A stretch of DNA of 64,000 bases from Pseudoneurospora amorphoporcata (Eukaryota; Ascomycota; Sordariomycetes; Sordariales; Sordariaceae). The stretch covers positions 1-64,000 of the forward strand of contig MU859075.1 in assembly GCA_033297205.1 (NCBI GenBank), in the 5' to 3' direction. The position numbers and the translations under genes are program-made. Shown here piece after piece: positions 33,799 through 44,612 of this stretch (positions within the stretch are counted from its first letter, which is position 1; every line of letters begins with the position of its first letter). The notes below the pieces were generated by a model that saw nothing but the letters and a program-made list of their open reading frames with translations, did not search any database and was not told the origin of the DNA.

Positions 33799-36104
33799 CT
33801 ACGCCCCCTCGGACTCCATACTATGAAACCGCTCATGAGCAGACAAAGCGAAAAAAGGGATGAAGTGGTTACATAGGGGGCATGTTGTCCCATCTCCACC
33901 TTCACCATCGCCACTGCTCATACCACCCGCTTCTCTCAAGTAGTCCAGTTCTTCATCAGCTTCATCATTCTCCCATACATTGCCTTCTTCGGCATCCCAA
34001 ACTTTGTCGTCATCTTCGATGTGAAAGTATTCGTTAGAGGTGGTTGGTATCATCATCATCGAGTCTTGCTGGTGTTTGGCAGGGATGAGATCAGGATGTT
34101 GATAGTGCTTGACGTTCACGTCGACGTCCACGTCTTCTGCATCCATGCCCATATCCCGATCCATATCCACGTCCAAGGTTTCCAGAGGTTCGGCTCCGGG
34201 TTCAAACTGGTTTTCGTCGGCGTCATAATTGTCGACGAGATGATGTTGATCGGGATCGGGATCATAGACAGTAAACTCCCTCGCCCTTACAAACATATCC
34301 TTGATGTCCCTTCCTCCGCCACCCCCGGCTGTGGGATTGACAGAGTCCATGTTCGTCACGCAAACGTTCAGCAACCCAATACTGTAGCTCCTTGTCTTGC
34401 CTTCTCTTGGATTAAGCGGGTTGAGTTGGTGAAAGATGGGCAGTAACGTCTCCTTCACCAGCCGTTCGGCAACCTGCGCCATCGCCGCCGCCGTGTTGCC
34501 ACCACCGTCATCACCATCGCCGTTGGTGTTGCTCCCAAAGTGAAAAACACACCCAGGCAACGGCCCACTCTTTGAAACCCTCAAGTATCCGTACCCCTTT
34601 CCCTCTCTTGGGTCGACCCTCGGTCTAGTAGTCAGCCTCAGTGTTTTTGGTCTTGCTATCCACCTCCTTTTTTCGTCATCCCACAAGTCGGTCTTCATTC
34701 TTTTCAGTAATGAAGAAGTGATCTTGACCAGTTCGGAGCGGATTTGGGTGAGAGACGTGAGAGGGCAAGCGTGGTAAGTGTCTTCGATGCTGATTTGTGT
34801 GGGGAGGGAGCGGGCGGGTTTGACGGGGGAGGGATCGTGGCCGTTGAGGAGGGAAAGGAGGTCGCGGGCTGAGGAAGGGGGGAAAGAGGAGGAGGAGGAG
34901 GAGGATGAGAGGAGGGAGCAAAGGGTTGGTGGCGTGAGAGGGGGGTTGAGGGATAGGAGGTTTGCGACGGTGATGTCCTTTGGGTTCAGGTTCGGATCTG
35001 GATCGGCCTGAGATATGAACCAGTCCGACAGAATAGCGGCAGTCTTCCCTCCTATCCCGGGTACTTTTCTCAGTTGGTGGCTTCCCATGAACTTCCGCAC
35101 AGTTCCCTCGCCGTCGGGACCGCAAGATAAAAGGGTGGTCTGGTTCCGCGGTTTGTTCATGTTGCCGACTAACTTGGCGAGCAGTTTATTCGTCGAGATA
35201 CCGCAGGCGGTCGTGTACCCTTCTTCCTCGATCTTCATGCGAAGATAAAAAGCCAGATGGGAGGCGAGGAGGAGTTTCGTTTTGAGCGGTTCCGGCTCTC
35301 CATCAGTCTCCTCGACACCGCCGAAGTAATCATGATGGCCATGCCCGTAAACACGCCCCGCCCACCCGCTCGCATCAAACGCAAACCCCCTCTCCGGATT
35401 TTCCTTGTCTAGACAGAACCACGAATGCTCCAGATCATTCCAATTCAACAAGTCCAAATTATACTCGACCACGTCACTCACATCCATCCAGACTTCATCC
35501 AACCCTAGCCTCTCAACTTTATCATTCCACGAGTACGAGCGCAGCAAGGTGTAAAGCCGCTTGGAAACGTCCCGGAAAGGCGTCAGATCTTGGCCATCCA
35601 CAATAACCAGTTCTGGACAGATGGATAGGGCGGAGGCGATGGACATGAGTTTCTTGACGCCTAAGCGGCGGGCGGGGTAGTTGCATGTTGCTAGGAGAGA
35701 TTTCTGGCGGATGCCGAGGGGGAGGGATTTTAGAGAGGGGGTTTTATTTTCGAAGACCTTTTACATAAAGTTAGTGAGGTGGTTGAGAACAGAGGTGTTG
35801 GATGGAAACGTGGTGGATGTTTGTTTACATTATGAATCAAAGGAAAAGGGGCAAAGGGCCAAACACAGGGGCACACTGGGCTACGGTTGCTGGGCGGGGT
35901 GAAAAGGGGTAAAAAACCTACTTGGGCGTAGAAGCAATCGATATCCTACAGACGAAGATTCACACGGACAAGTCAGACTAGTTCTCTGCACAACATATGT
36001 TTTTTTCCCCAATGCATGATGGATGGTAGGGAAGGAGGTTGTACAAAATGGAGGATGATCCGATCATCGTGTTTGGTTTTCAAATTTTTCCTGGGATGAT
36101 GCAT
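33799..36104 (-). CDS. POLI: Y-family DNA polymerase iota homologue
   Basis: Three exons, 36104-36045 (60 nt), 35945-35922 (24 nt) and 35757-33799, give 680 residues. The tiny second exon completes the catalytic motif RIILHF-DIDCFYAQ-VFENK (about 16-33), whose Asp residues bind metal. Next come QKSLLATCNYPARRLGVKKL, LVIVDGQDLTPFRDVS and VERLGLDEVWMDVSDVV, which follow human Pol iota more closely than Pol eta. GISTNKLLAKL and LRKVPGIGGKTA are the palm/thumb and helix-hairpin-helix elements. The C-terminus has an acidic stretch, then a C2HH finger (CPLCNHF...SAHERFH) resembling a UBZ domain. Such enzymes perform translesion synthesis. The start MHHPRKN is the first ATG giving a short leader; the frame is open further upstream. 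Confidence 0.88.
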
Positions 36105-37235
36105 TGCGGCATGACGAAGGCGTGATGCTGGTTCTGTGATGAAGGGTCCATCTACTGGTAGCAACCCGTCTGTCCCACAAAATCTTGCTCTTTTGTTTTT
36201 CTTTTCTGATGTTGTTTTGCTGGGGTCCCGGTAGCAGTTGGGCTTCACGATTTCGATGCGCCGTGAGTTGTCGTTTCGAAGGGGGTCAAGTTGAATGGTG
36301 GTTGATTGTCCCACGTTTTGGCGCGGTTTTGGAGGTGTTGGTTGCAGTGCTGGCCGAGACGGGATGTGACAACTGTAAAAAGTGGAGAATTGTGGATCCC
36401 TAGGTAAGCGAAAGTGCCCCATATTGCAATTGGCTCCCAGTACCTTTAGCTAATCAAGATTGGCGCACAGGTGGGAGGGTGACACCAAGATTGACTTTGA
36501 TTGCCTGCCGTGACTAGGGCGTGACAGCGAATGACAGCGGCCACAGCGCTTGCAAGGCGGCCAGGGATTCACAGTCATCCTTTGTAGCGTGAAGTAGGCG
36601 ACCCATAAGTCCAAATGGGAGGGACCCTCTTCCAAAATGGGAAATTCCAATCTTGAGCCTACAACTAGACGGGAGGTATCCCAGTCCACAATGGAGAGAG
36701 ATGCCGTGGACGGAGGTGTGAAAAGTACCTTACGCTACCTTATCTCCCTTTTTTTTTCTGCACTCTACCATGTAGTAGGTAAGGTAGCCTTGTTAGTACT
36801 GGCCTGTTCCCCAGTCCTCCTCTTCTCATCTCACCTTTCCTGCTTGTGTCTCTTTCCATCTCAACAAACCCCCCTTGGGTAGAGCTGGTAGCAATTCCGT
36901 TGGAAATACAGCACACAATCATGTCGTCGTCTTCAGTCTAGATCACGAACCTTGTCGCTTCCTCGCCCTCGCCCTCGCCCCTCCACAGCGGCTGCAGCTT
37001 GCATGAGGCTGCTGTACGCACTATTCTAGAGTACTGGTTTCCCTTCTTCCCTAACTGGAGCATCGCGATATTTCCACTTTTGGCGGCGATTTCGACCTCA
37101 TCGGCCTGAACCCAGCTAAGACTGCAGACTTTTGAATCTGCCCTCAAGCCTTACCCCAGTCTACAGTCCACAAGGGCAGAAAGACCTTTCCCCGCCAAAG
37201 CCAATTCATTCAATTCCAATCTCACTCTTTCGCTC

Positions 37236-37277
<42 letters not shown>

Positions 37278-37992
37278 GTCCCGGGTCTCTCTTTCTCTTT
37301 CCAGCTATTGCAATTTCCTCTCTCCGGCTCCCATCGCTCCCTCACTGTAGGACCGACCGGACCATCTCAACCTGGTTGAACTTTGCTTGCTCTGGCAAAG
37401 AGGCCGGGTTCAGTTCTTTGCTGGGCGTGCGCTGTTTGTGCAAAGACAATTAACCAATTGTCACATTCTTGCAGCGTTACCGCGGGAACGTTCCGTCACA
37501 AACAACTAAGGCAACCTCCACACATTGCACTTTTTCGCAACCCATCTCTATCTTCTTTGCACTGACCCTGGCCGACTTGAAAAGTTCGGACGGAAAGCTC
37601 AGACTCTTTCAATCGTCTACGCGTACTTCCGTCATCCTTATCGCTTCCCTTACAAGCTTCGACCGGCATCAAGGCTCCATCAAGTTGGTCCTCCTCCTCC
37701 TCGCTGCTTACCAAAGAGGTACCTCATCACTACATACACTACGCAAAGGTTTTTGGAATATCTTTGAACCATACCGACGACGACAACAACAACAACAACA
37801 ACAACGAGAAAGCTTGCAGTCAAATTATCATCATCAGTCTTCCACCGCACGGTCGATTCTTTAGTAATCCGCCGTCGAGGCCAGATTCAGCTGCACACCA
37901 CCGATATCGAGGACGACGTGCTGGCTCATGTTTTCCCAATTCATATCGGACTTCAAGACATATTAACCCCAACGGCCAATGGCTACGACGTG
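36105..37992. other. Divergent intergenic region upstream of Pol iota and the WD40 gene
   Basis: Contains a (CT)15 microsatellite at 37244-37273 and a CAA-type run near 37783-37803 inside the probable long leader of the WD40 gene. Several upstream frames precede 37993. The minus-strand frame open from 36422 continues into Pol iota exon 1 but lacks similarity. Confidence 0.45.
37244..37273. repeat. (CT)15 microsatellite
   Basis: An uninterrupted CT dinucleotide run in the upstream region of the WD40 gene. CT-rich tracts are common near fungal transcription starts. Confidence 0.9.
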
Positions 37993-40900
37993 ATGGCATC
38001 CGCTCCCTCGAATCGACACAAGCTTACTCCCGCCAGCTCTCCCTTCGTCACAAGGACTTCTAGGTCCCCGGGTCCTCAACGGTCTCGCACCCTCAATGAG
38101 ACCTGTTTGTCCCTCAGGCGTGTCATAGGCACCACTTGCTCCTCGCCCACCGGTTTCGATTCCGTTCACTCGTCGTTCGCCTACATTGCTGGCGGAGCTG
38201 TGGTGGTCGTTGACGTGTCCGGCGAGCATTATTCCCAACGCTTTTACCGAGCCCGTCCCTCGGCAGTCCCCGTCTTTGCCCTTTCACCCGTCTCCCACAC
38301 CACCGCAGCGAACTCGAATCCAACACCGAAAGCCAATGACAGTAGGAACAGGACTACCGCTTCACAGAGGGAATCGGCCTATCAGACAGCAGACTCTTCA
38401 CAGACTTGGACAAGTCGCGAGCGCATAAAGGCTGCCACTTGCCTTGGCCTCAGCCGGGATGGACGATACCTGGCCGTTGGCGAAACGGGCTACGCCCCTC
38501 GCGTGCTCATCTTCAACCTCCAAGATGCCTCTTCCGATACGCCATTGGTATCCATCAGCGAACACGCATTTGGAGTCAAAGCGGTGGCGTGGTCACCAGA
38601 CACAAGGTTCTTGGCCTCTCTAGGCGCGGCCAACGACGGGTTCCTCTATATATGGAAGATCGACACAAGAACTGGCGCTGCCAGGCTCTTTCAGCAAAAT
38701 CGCTGTACCTCTCACGTCAAGGGCATGGTGTGGATGGGCAACAATTTGATAACGTTGGGTGTCCGACATATCAAGGTCTGGAGGGTTGAAGAACCACCGC
38801 CCATCTCTCCGACAAAATCAAAATTCTCACAACAAGAGGCGGCCTGCTCGGCCGCCCAACTGGCCCAGAAACCATTGCCTGGCCGGAATATTCTGTTGGG
38901 TTCCATGCTGGATGCCACTTTCAGCTGCGCTCTTGCGCTTGATGAGAACAGGGCCATCATCTGCTCAGAGACGGGCAGTGTGTGCCTCTTGGACGACACA
39001 AACAAACAAATGAAACTAACACGACTGCTGGACTTGAACTTCCATGTCAGTTGCATATCGATGAGGAAAGAAACGCTCTACATTGGTGGAAAGGATGGTC
39101 AACTAGCAACCCTCGCACTCGACGGTGTCTTGGAAGGCACTCCCGATCCCGTTATTCATAATCCCCATACGTCTGACGGCCTGGTCGCCTTGGGGTTCCT
39201 TTCCGAAAACTTCGTTACGATCGACAACCGCCGAACAATCAACATCTGGAGTCCCGACCATATTCCAGCCGTATCATCCGACGATCCTCACCACATTCCG
39301 ATACCTGGCGCCGGTGATATTGTTGGAATACAGGAGCTTCCTGGTTTCAATGGCGCGGACGCATCCTTCGTCACCTGGTCAGCATCTGGAAGGATCAATC
39401 TGTGGAATATGGATGGCCTCATCAGGTTGACGCTTGACGTTCCCGTGGACCAGGTGGAAAACAACATCGATGGCGAGCAACCGGTCAATCAGCTAGTGGT
39501 GGTGAGGGCCACGAAAGATGGAAGTCTCTTTGCCGTGGGAGACAAGCTTGGCGTTCTTCGCATCATTGACGCCTCTACGAGAGCTTGTTTACTCGAAACG
39601 AAGGCACATTCTTCCGATTGCCAGGATATCACCATCTTCGAGGACGAGTCAAAGCTTCTTGTCGCATCTTGCGGCAGAGACCGCACAGCCCAGTTGTTCC
39701 ACCGAACATCCTCAGGCGCAATTGAGCACTTTCAGACGCTCGAGTTTAGTGCCAAGGTCGTCCAGGTTTTGATTCCATCCCGCGACAAAGTCCTTACTTG
39801 CTCGCTGGACCGTACCCTTCAGATACACGATCTGGTTACGAAAGAGAGTGACCCTGATGTCGTGGCCGCCATTCCTTCAAGGGTCATCACGCTACGGGCT
39901 TCGCCATCCTCAATGGTGGTAACGCCTCTTGAAAAGTCAATTTTTGTATCACTTTTGGATCGCTCAGTTTGTCATTTTGATTACAACAACGGACGGCTCT
40001 TAAACTCGTTCAAATGCAACGACGAAGGAGGATCCGAAACCGTCATCTTGGAATCGCTACGATACGGGACTACGGGGGAAATGGGCTTCTTGCTTGGCAT
40101 TTCCAACACAGACAAGTCTATCCGGGTGTACGACGCTCAGTCTGGGGCCTTCATGGGCCGCGAATGGGGTCATACAGAAGCCATCAACGGTGTGGTGATG
40201 GTTGAGGGCGAGCAGGCTGGCAGAAAGATCATCAGTGTCGGAGAAGATGGGACCATCATGGTATGGGGGCTGGACATGCAGTTTCCAGTGACCGGCTCCA
40301 GGAACCGCGATCCTTCTCCCGATAAGACCACCAGCTCAAGGGCCAACAATCCGTCTGCGCACAGTCGACCGCCACTCAGGAGGGTATTATCAAAGGCCGA
40401 GCTGGCCGAGTTTCAACGACCATCTTCATCCCATGCCGGCAGCAGCAGCAGACAACGCCGTCTTTCACCCGGCCGGATACAGTCTCGTCGATCCTCGCAA
40501 CAACACGCACCAACTTCCACGACACGCACACCAGTAACATCAGGGAAGCGGATAACCCCTGACGGTACTGGATCCATCCGAATCAAACGAAACGCTCTAC
40601 GTCGGACATCTTCAGGAGCAGGCAGCAGATCCGAAAGCCCGCCTTCCGAGGACAACGGCATCTACCGTCGCTGCGCCTCTCCCCCACTTATCAACGGCGA
40701 CATAACACCCGCAGCAGCCTCCACCATCCGATCCTCCGCCCGCAAGAAGACCAGCCTGTCCAACCTCCGAAGCAACACCGCCCCTAGTACATCCGCGGGA
40801 GGGGGGCCTAGCAGCAGCGCAGCCAACGGTTACGGCTTCGGATCCCTCAGCGCCGCCACCGAGCAGACCTGTCGCCAATTGCGAGCCTACCGCAAGAAGC

Positions 40901-41496
40901 TGGCAACCCCCGACGCTATCAGCGGCGATATCCTAGCCGAGATCGATGCCGAACTACGACTTACCGCGGCCGCCCTCGGCGAGCGGGCGATTCGTAGCCG
41001 GAGCAGGAGACCTCATCTCCAGAGCCATCACAGTCACAGTTACTGCAGCCGTGACAGAGGAGAAAAGGCGCTCAGCGAAGGCATGCTCACCAACCTGCTG
41101 GATCAGTATAGCGAACGGTTGGTCAGCATGCTAGATGATAAGCTGCGGATGAGGCTGCTAAGCGAAGAGGAGAGGGAGGCGATGATGAGTGCGCGACAAA
41201 ACCAAAGGCCGGGGACCTCGGGAGAGGGATCGACGAGTTCGGGGGCGTCGGGGGTGACGGAGGGAAGGAGTGGGAGTAGTTCGGTGGGCAGCACGATTAT
41301 GTGCATCGATGGAGATGGGATGATGATGCAGGAAGAGCAGGAGGATGGGGGAGAAGCTGATGGAGAGACTGAGTGTGATGGAGAGGGAGGGGTAGACACT
41401 GAGGTGGAGGATTTTTGTGGCGGAGACGGAGAAAGGAGGAGAGAGAGTGCCAGTGAGCTGAACGAGAGGATGTTGGGGTTGGATTTACATCGTTAG
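37993..41496 (+). CDS. WD40-repeat protein of the WDR62/MAPKBP1 type
   Basis: A single exon. The frame is open from further left, but the first in-frame ATG with a good context (GTGATGG) is at 37993, giving 1167 residues. Residues about 35-790 form two consecutive WD40 propellers. They open with LNETCLSLRRVIGTTCSSP and contain SSFAYIAGGAVVVVDV, ATCLGLSRDGRYLAVGETG, AWSPDTRFLASLGAANDGFL and GEDGTIMVWGLD. This N-terminal pattern (cells or genes marked by anchoring to 'vig-ttcs' then 'aY-aG') is typical of WDR62/MAPKBP1. The C-terminal third is Ser/Arg/Thr-rich and disordered, with a helical patch (CRQLRAYRKKLA; LLDQYSERLVSML) and an acidic end. Animal members act at spindle poles and in JNK scaffolding; the fungal role is unknown. 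Confidence 0.85.
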   Translation: MASAPSNRHKLTPASSPFVTRTSRSPGPQRSRTLNETCLSLRRVIGTTCSSPTGFDSVHSSFAYIAGGAVVVVDVSGEHYSQRFYRARPSAVPVFALSPVSHTTAANSNPTPKANDSRNRTTASQRESAYQTADSSQTWTSRERIKAATCLGLSRDGRYLAVGETGYAPRVLIFNLQDASSDTPLVSISEHAFGVKAVAWSPDTRFLASLGAANDGFLYIWKIDTRTGAARLFQQNRCTSHVKGMVWMGNNLITLGVRHIKVWRVEEPPPISPTKSKFSQQEAACSAAQLAQKPLPGRNILLGSMLDATFSCALALDENRAIICSETGSVCLLDDTNKQMKLTRLLDLNFHVSCISMRKETLYIGGKDGQLATLALDGVLEGTPDPVIHNPHTSDGLVALGFLSENFVTIDNRRTINIWSPDHIPAVSSDDPHHIPIPGAGDIVGIQELPGFNGADASFVTWSASGRINLWNMDGLIRLTLDVPVDQVENNIDGEQPVNQLVVVRATKDGSLFAVGDKLGVLRIIDASTRACLLETKAHSSDCQDITIFEDESKLLVASCGRDRTAQLFHRTSSGAIEHFQTLEFSAKVVQVLIPSRDKVLTCSLDRTLQIHDLVTKESDPDVVAAIPSRVITLRASPSSMVVTPLEKSIFVSLLDRSVCHFDYNNGRLLNSFKCNDEGGSETVILESLRYGTTGEMGFLLGISNTDKSIRVYDAQSGAFMGREWGHTEAINGVVMVEGEQAGRKIISVGEDGTIMVWGLDMQFPVTGSRNRDPSPDKTTSSRANNPSAHSRPPLRRVLSKAELAEFQRPSSSHAGSSSRQRRLSPGRIQSRRSSQQHAPTSTTRTPVTSGKRITPDGTGSIRIKRNALRRTSSGAGSRSESPPSEDNGIYRRCASPPLINGDITPAAASTIRSSARKKTSLSNLRSNTAPSTSAGGGPSSSAANGYGFGSLSAATEQTCRQLRAYRKKLATPDAISGDILAEIDAELRLTAAALGERAIRSRSRRPHLQSHHSHSYCSRDRGEKALSEGMLTNLLDQYSERLVSMLDDKLRMRLLSEEEREAMMSARQNQRPGTSGEGSTSSGASGVTEGRSGSSSVGSTIMCIDGDGMMMQEEQEDGGEADGETECDGEGGVDTEVEDFCGGDGERRRESASELNERMLGLDLHR

Positions 41497-41995
41497 GGAA
41501 AAAAAAGGAAGAAAAGAAACAAAGTGGACAAGATACCCATACACACCCCCTCTGAACAAATACTTCCTTTTGTTTATCACGACTTTCAGGAACAAACAAC
41601 ATAGTCTACCAACATGTGCACGCCACGCACTTCTCTTTTTGTCACAAATTCTTGTATCGACAGATAGATTGGAGAATCATCGAGTGCATTTTGCATTGAC
41701 GGAGAGAGAAGGGACGGTAGATGGTGGGAGGGTGGACAAAGAGTAAAGGAGTGATAGAAGTGCTCTAAATTCGCTCAGGTCGAGGCGTTAGGTAGTTTAG
41801 GTTGAATGGAAAAGTTCACAACTGACATATATCACCATACTTTCTGGGCCATGCATTCGTCCTCACTCGTCGTCTTGCAAACTTCTATTATTTTAAAACC
41901 ACTCGTCAATTTCTGTCATCTCTAACCTTCCATGCCTCAACATGTGTAAATGCTAAGCTGTTCCTATGCCATGTTATTGCCATGATACACCAACC

Positions 41996-42015
41996 ATGCT
42001 ATGCTATGCTATGCT
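41996..42015. repeat. ATGCT tandem repeat, four copies
   Basis: Four perfect 5-bp units in a 3' flanking region. Confidence 0.85.
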
Positions 42016-42163
42016 ATTTCCCCCTTTGACCCTTGTTCACCCCTCTCTTTTTTTGAAAAGCCCATAGGGTATCAACTTGACAAATTTCCCTCCCAAAACT
42101 TTTGTCCTGAAATATATACATAGTTACTTGCGCACAGCGCAAGCCAACCAGCCAGTTCAACTG

Positions 42164-42211
42164 AAAAAAAAAAAGAAAAAAAAAAAAAAAAAAAAAGAAA
42201 AAGAAAAAGAA
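42164..42211. repeat. A-rich tract interrupted by single G
   Basis: A simple-sequence tract, mainly A with a few G, in the 3' flank of the coiled-coil gene (which would read it as poly-T). Confidence 0.85.
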
Positions 42212-42328
42212 GTGAGGGTGCACCTAAGGATGTCGTGAACGTCTGTGTCGTTCCCCTTGCCGTTGCCGCTGCCGCTGGACGACCGCAGAGTACGACGACG
42301 ACGACGAGGATGTCGCGGATGAGAGCAC

Positions 42329-44612
42329 CTAAGCCCCAGTCCTTGATACCCGTACTGCATGAGCGGGAGCGATAGCCGAAGCTGAAGCAGCACTGCCTGC
42401 CCCTGCCATAGCGTCATCTCCCTGCCCATCGCCACCTACAACACCATTGCCGTTGCGGGAATGCTGATGATGATGGCCCTGCCTCACCGACGCCCCCGTA
42501 ACCTCCATGACAACCGATAACTCATGCGTTTCATGAGCCTCGTTCTTGTGGTGCTCGTGCTCAACCTCATGGTCATGCTGATGTTTCCTCTCTTTTCCAT
42601 GTGTTTGCCTCCCCTCCTCATGCCCGTCATGTCCGTCAGGATTCTGCTTGCTCCTACTCTTACGACGACTCTTGGACAACATCTGCTCTCTCAACCTCTT
42701 CCAATCAGCCTTCCAGTTCTCGATGCTGCGGACGAGCTCTGGGTCAGCAGCCTCGACGGGCGGGAGGAATTCGTTCACTAGGGTCTCGATGGCGCGGAGT
42801 TCGAGACGGAGGTGTTTGAGTTCGGATTCTTGGCACGAGATTTCGTCTTCTCTGTTTGCAGGTTGCCAGTCAGTTCTGTGGTAATCAAAAGGAGAATAAT
42901 TTGGTTCAAGAGAGGGAGGGAGGGGATGAAGGGTGAGGCTTACAGGTCGGCAACTTCCTGCTCTAAATCGAGAATGCGAGAGGCGGCGGCTTCTGCCCTT
43001 TCTACCAGGAGGGCATGGACATGCTGTTGGTGTCGTGTATGGTTAGCACTTCCTATCTATGAACTGATTCTGGGAAGTAAGATGGACTTGCATTTGACTC
43101 CTCCCTCCTTTTCTCTAAGCTTCTCAGCACTACCTCCAACTGAGCAGCTAACTTCTCAGCTTCGGCCGCGATGCATTCTGTCTCCACAATATCCCGTTGC
43201 TTCTTCTTTGCCTCTACTTCCACTTCCACTTCCACCTCCACTTCGGCAACAGACACTGGTGTCATACCAACAGGGCCAACAAACGGTTCAATCTCAGCAG
43301 CCGCTAGCTTCAAGTGAACTTTTGAGGACGGCGACGGCGACGGCGAATGCGCCCGTGACTCAGGCGGTGACGGCTCTGATCCCGAAGAGCTCCTAGCCAA
43401 CCAACTCGGGGCGGCAGCAGGTGCTGCTGACGAGGCAAAGGCGAGCATATCTTTTAGAGGCGAGTGAGGCTGTTTCTCTTGGTCCACCTCACCTTCCTCT
43501 CCATCGCTCTTGCCTTCATCTTCACTTTCGTCTTGTCGCTGTCCACGTCTCGAGGCCCTCGCCGAAGGGCCAACAGGCCGTTTCGCCATTCCTAAGCCGC
43601 TAGTGACACCACCGCCACTAGCTATACCCCCAACTCCAATCGCCGTCCCCTTCCCAGCAAGAACAGCCTCCATCTCATCCACCTTGGCGTGCAGTTCACT
43701 GATGCTGACATGGCCAAGAACGCTCTGGCTCGTAACCGTCGTCTGGTCCTTGACCTCCTGCAAATGGTGAATCAAATCCGTCAACCGTTCCACCAGCACG
43801 TCTTTTCTGTCCTGCGCGAGGTCATGGTCGTCTTCTTCTGTCTGGTTAGCTGCTGCTGCGTCCACCCGTACCAGCGGGTGCTGCTGGTCATCATCGCTTA
43901 GTTCGTCATCGGCTTCGTGAAAAGAAAGATTGTGGTCGTCGTCGCCGTCCTTGATAGCAAGGTGATGAACCGTACCACGGCTGTCGTTGACGTGAGTGAA
44001 GAAGGTGTTGCCCGAGCCGGAGCCGGTGCCGGTGCCATAACTGGTACTGGGACGGGAGCCGGCACCGGTGATGCTGGCAAAGCTGGGGGCTCGAGACGAT
44101 GAGCGGCGAACGGCCTGGAGAGGGGCGGAGAATTGCCGGCGGAAGGGAGAGAGTGGTGAGGAGGGCCCTAGGCCTAGGCCTCCGACGAGATGATAGAGGG
44201 TCGAAGCGGGCGGTAGGTGACGGGATGAGGGTGAGGGTGAGGGTGAGGGTGAGCTGCTGCCGTGCTGATGGAGACCATGGCGGGTTCGCCCGTTTTGAGG
44301 ATTGGGTGGTGGTGTCTGAGGATGGGAGATGAGTTGTCGTTCAAGGTTTCCTGAGGGGGAGGCTGGTGGGGGAGAGCCGAAGCTAAGAGGGGATCGTAGT
44401 CCCTTTCCTTTGGGAGAGGTCTGCGTAGTGGAACGTACCGGACTACCTGCCGTTGTTGTTGTTGTAAGACTTGGCAACGGGGGGTGAGATGGGGATCTGG
44501 GTTGCGGTGGTGGTATCGAATCGAGGTCCGAGTCTAGGTCTGAGTCCGGATCAGCATAGGCCGGTGTCGTCGCTGACCGTCGGTGGTCAGGTTCGTCATC
44601 GTCGTCGGGCAT
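42329..44612 (-). CDS. Large coiled-coil protein of unknown function
   Basis: Three exons, 44612-43092, 43023-42944 and 42851-42329, give 707 residues. The first intron (43091-43024) has to begin with GCAAGT to keep the coiled-coil frame. The N-terminal 260 residues are Ser/Pro-rich and disordered. A helix lies at about 275-345 (ERLTDLIHHLQEVKDQ; HAKVDEMEAVLAG). After a low-complexity linker and an EVEVEVEVEVE run, a long coiled coil spans roughly 480-580 (EKLAAQLEVVLRSLEKRREE; SRILDLEQEVADLEDEI) and ends with ELVRSIENWKADWKRLREQM. The tail is His/Gly/Ala-rich. I do not recognise the family. The regular heptads across both splice junctions support the exon model. Confidence 0.75.

Larger units (their letters stand above)
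41497..42328. other. Convergent 3' region with ATGCT and A/G tracts
   Basis: This lies between the WD40 gene and the coiled-coil gene 3' ends. It contains four tandem ATGCT units at 41996-42015 and an A-rich tract with scattered G at 42164-42211. No gene is supported. Confidence 0.45.

Noticed and set aside
37918..37992. N-terminal extension of the WD40 protein
   Set aside because: The frame is open but begins with GTG; the first ATG with good context is at 37993.
43213..43252. Repeated CACTTC/CACCTC units resembling a minisatellite
   Set aside because: They encode the EVEVEVEVEVE run of the coiled-coil protein and need no separate explanation.
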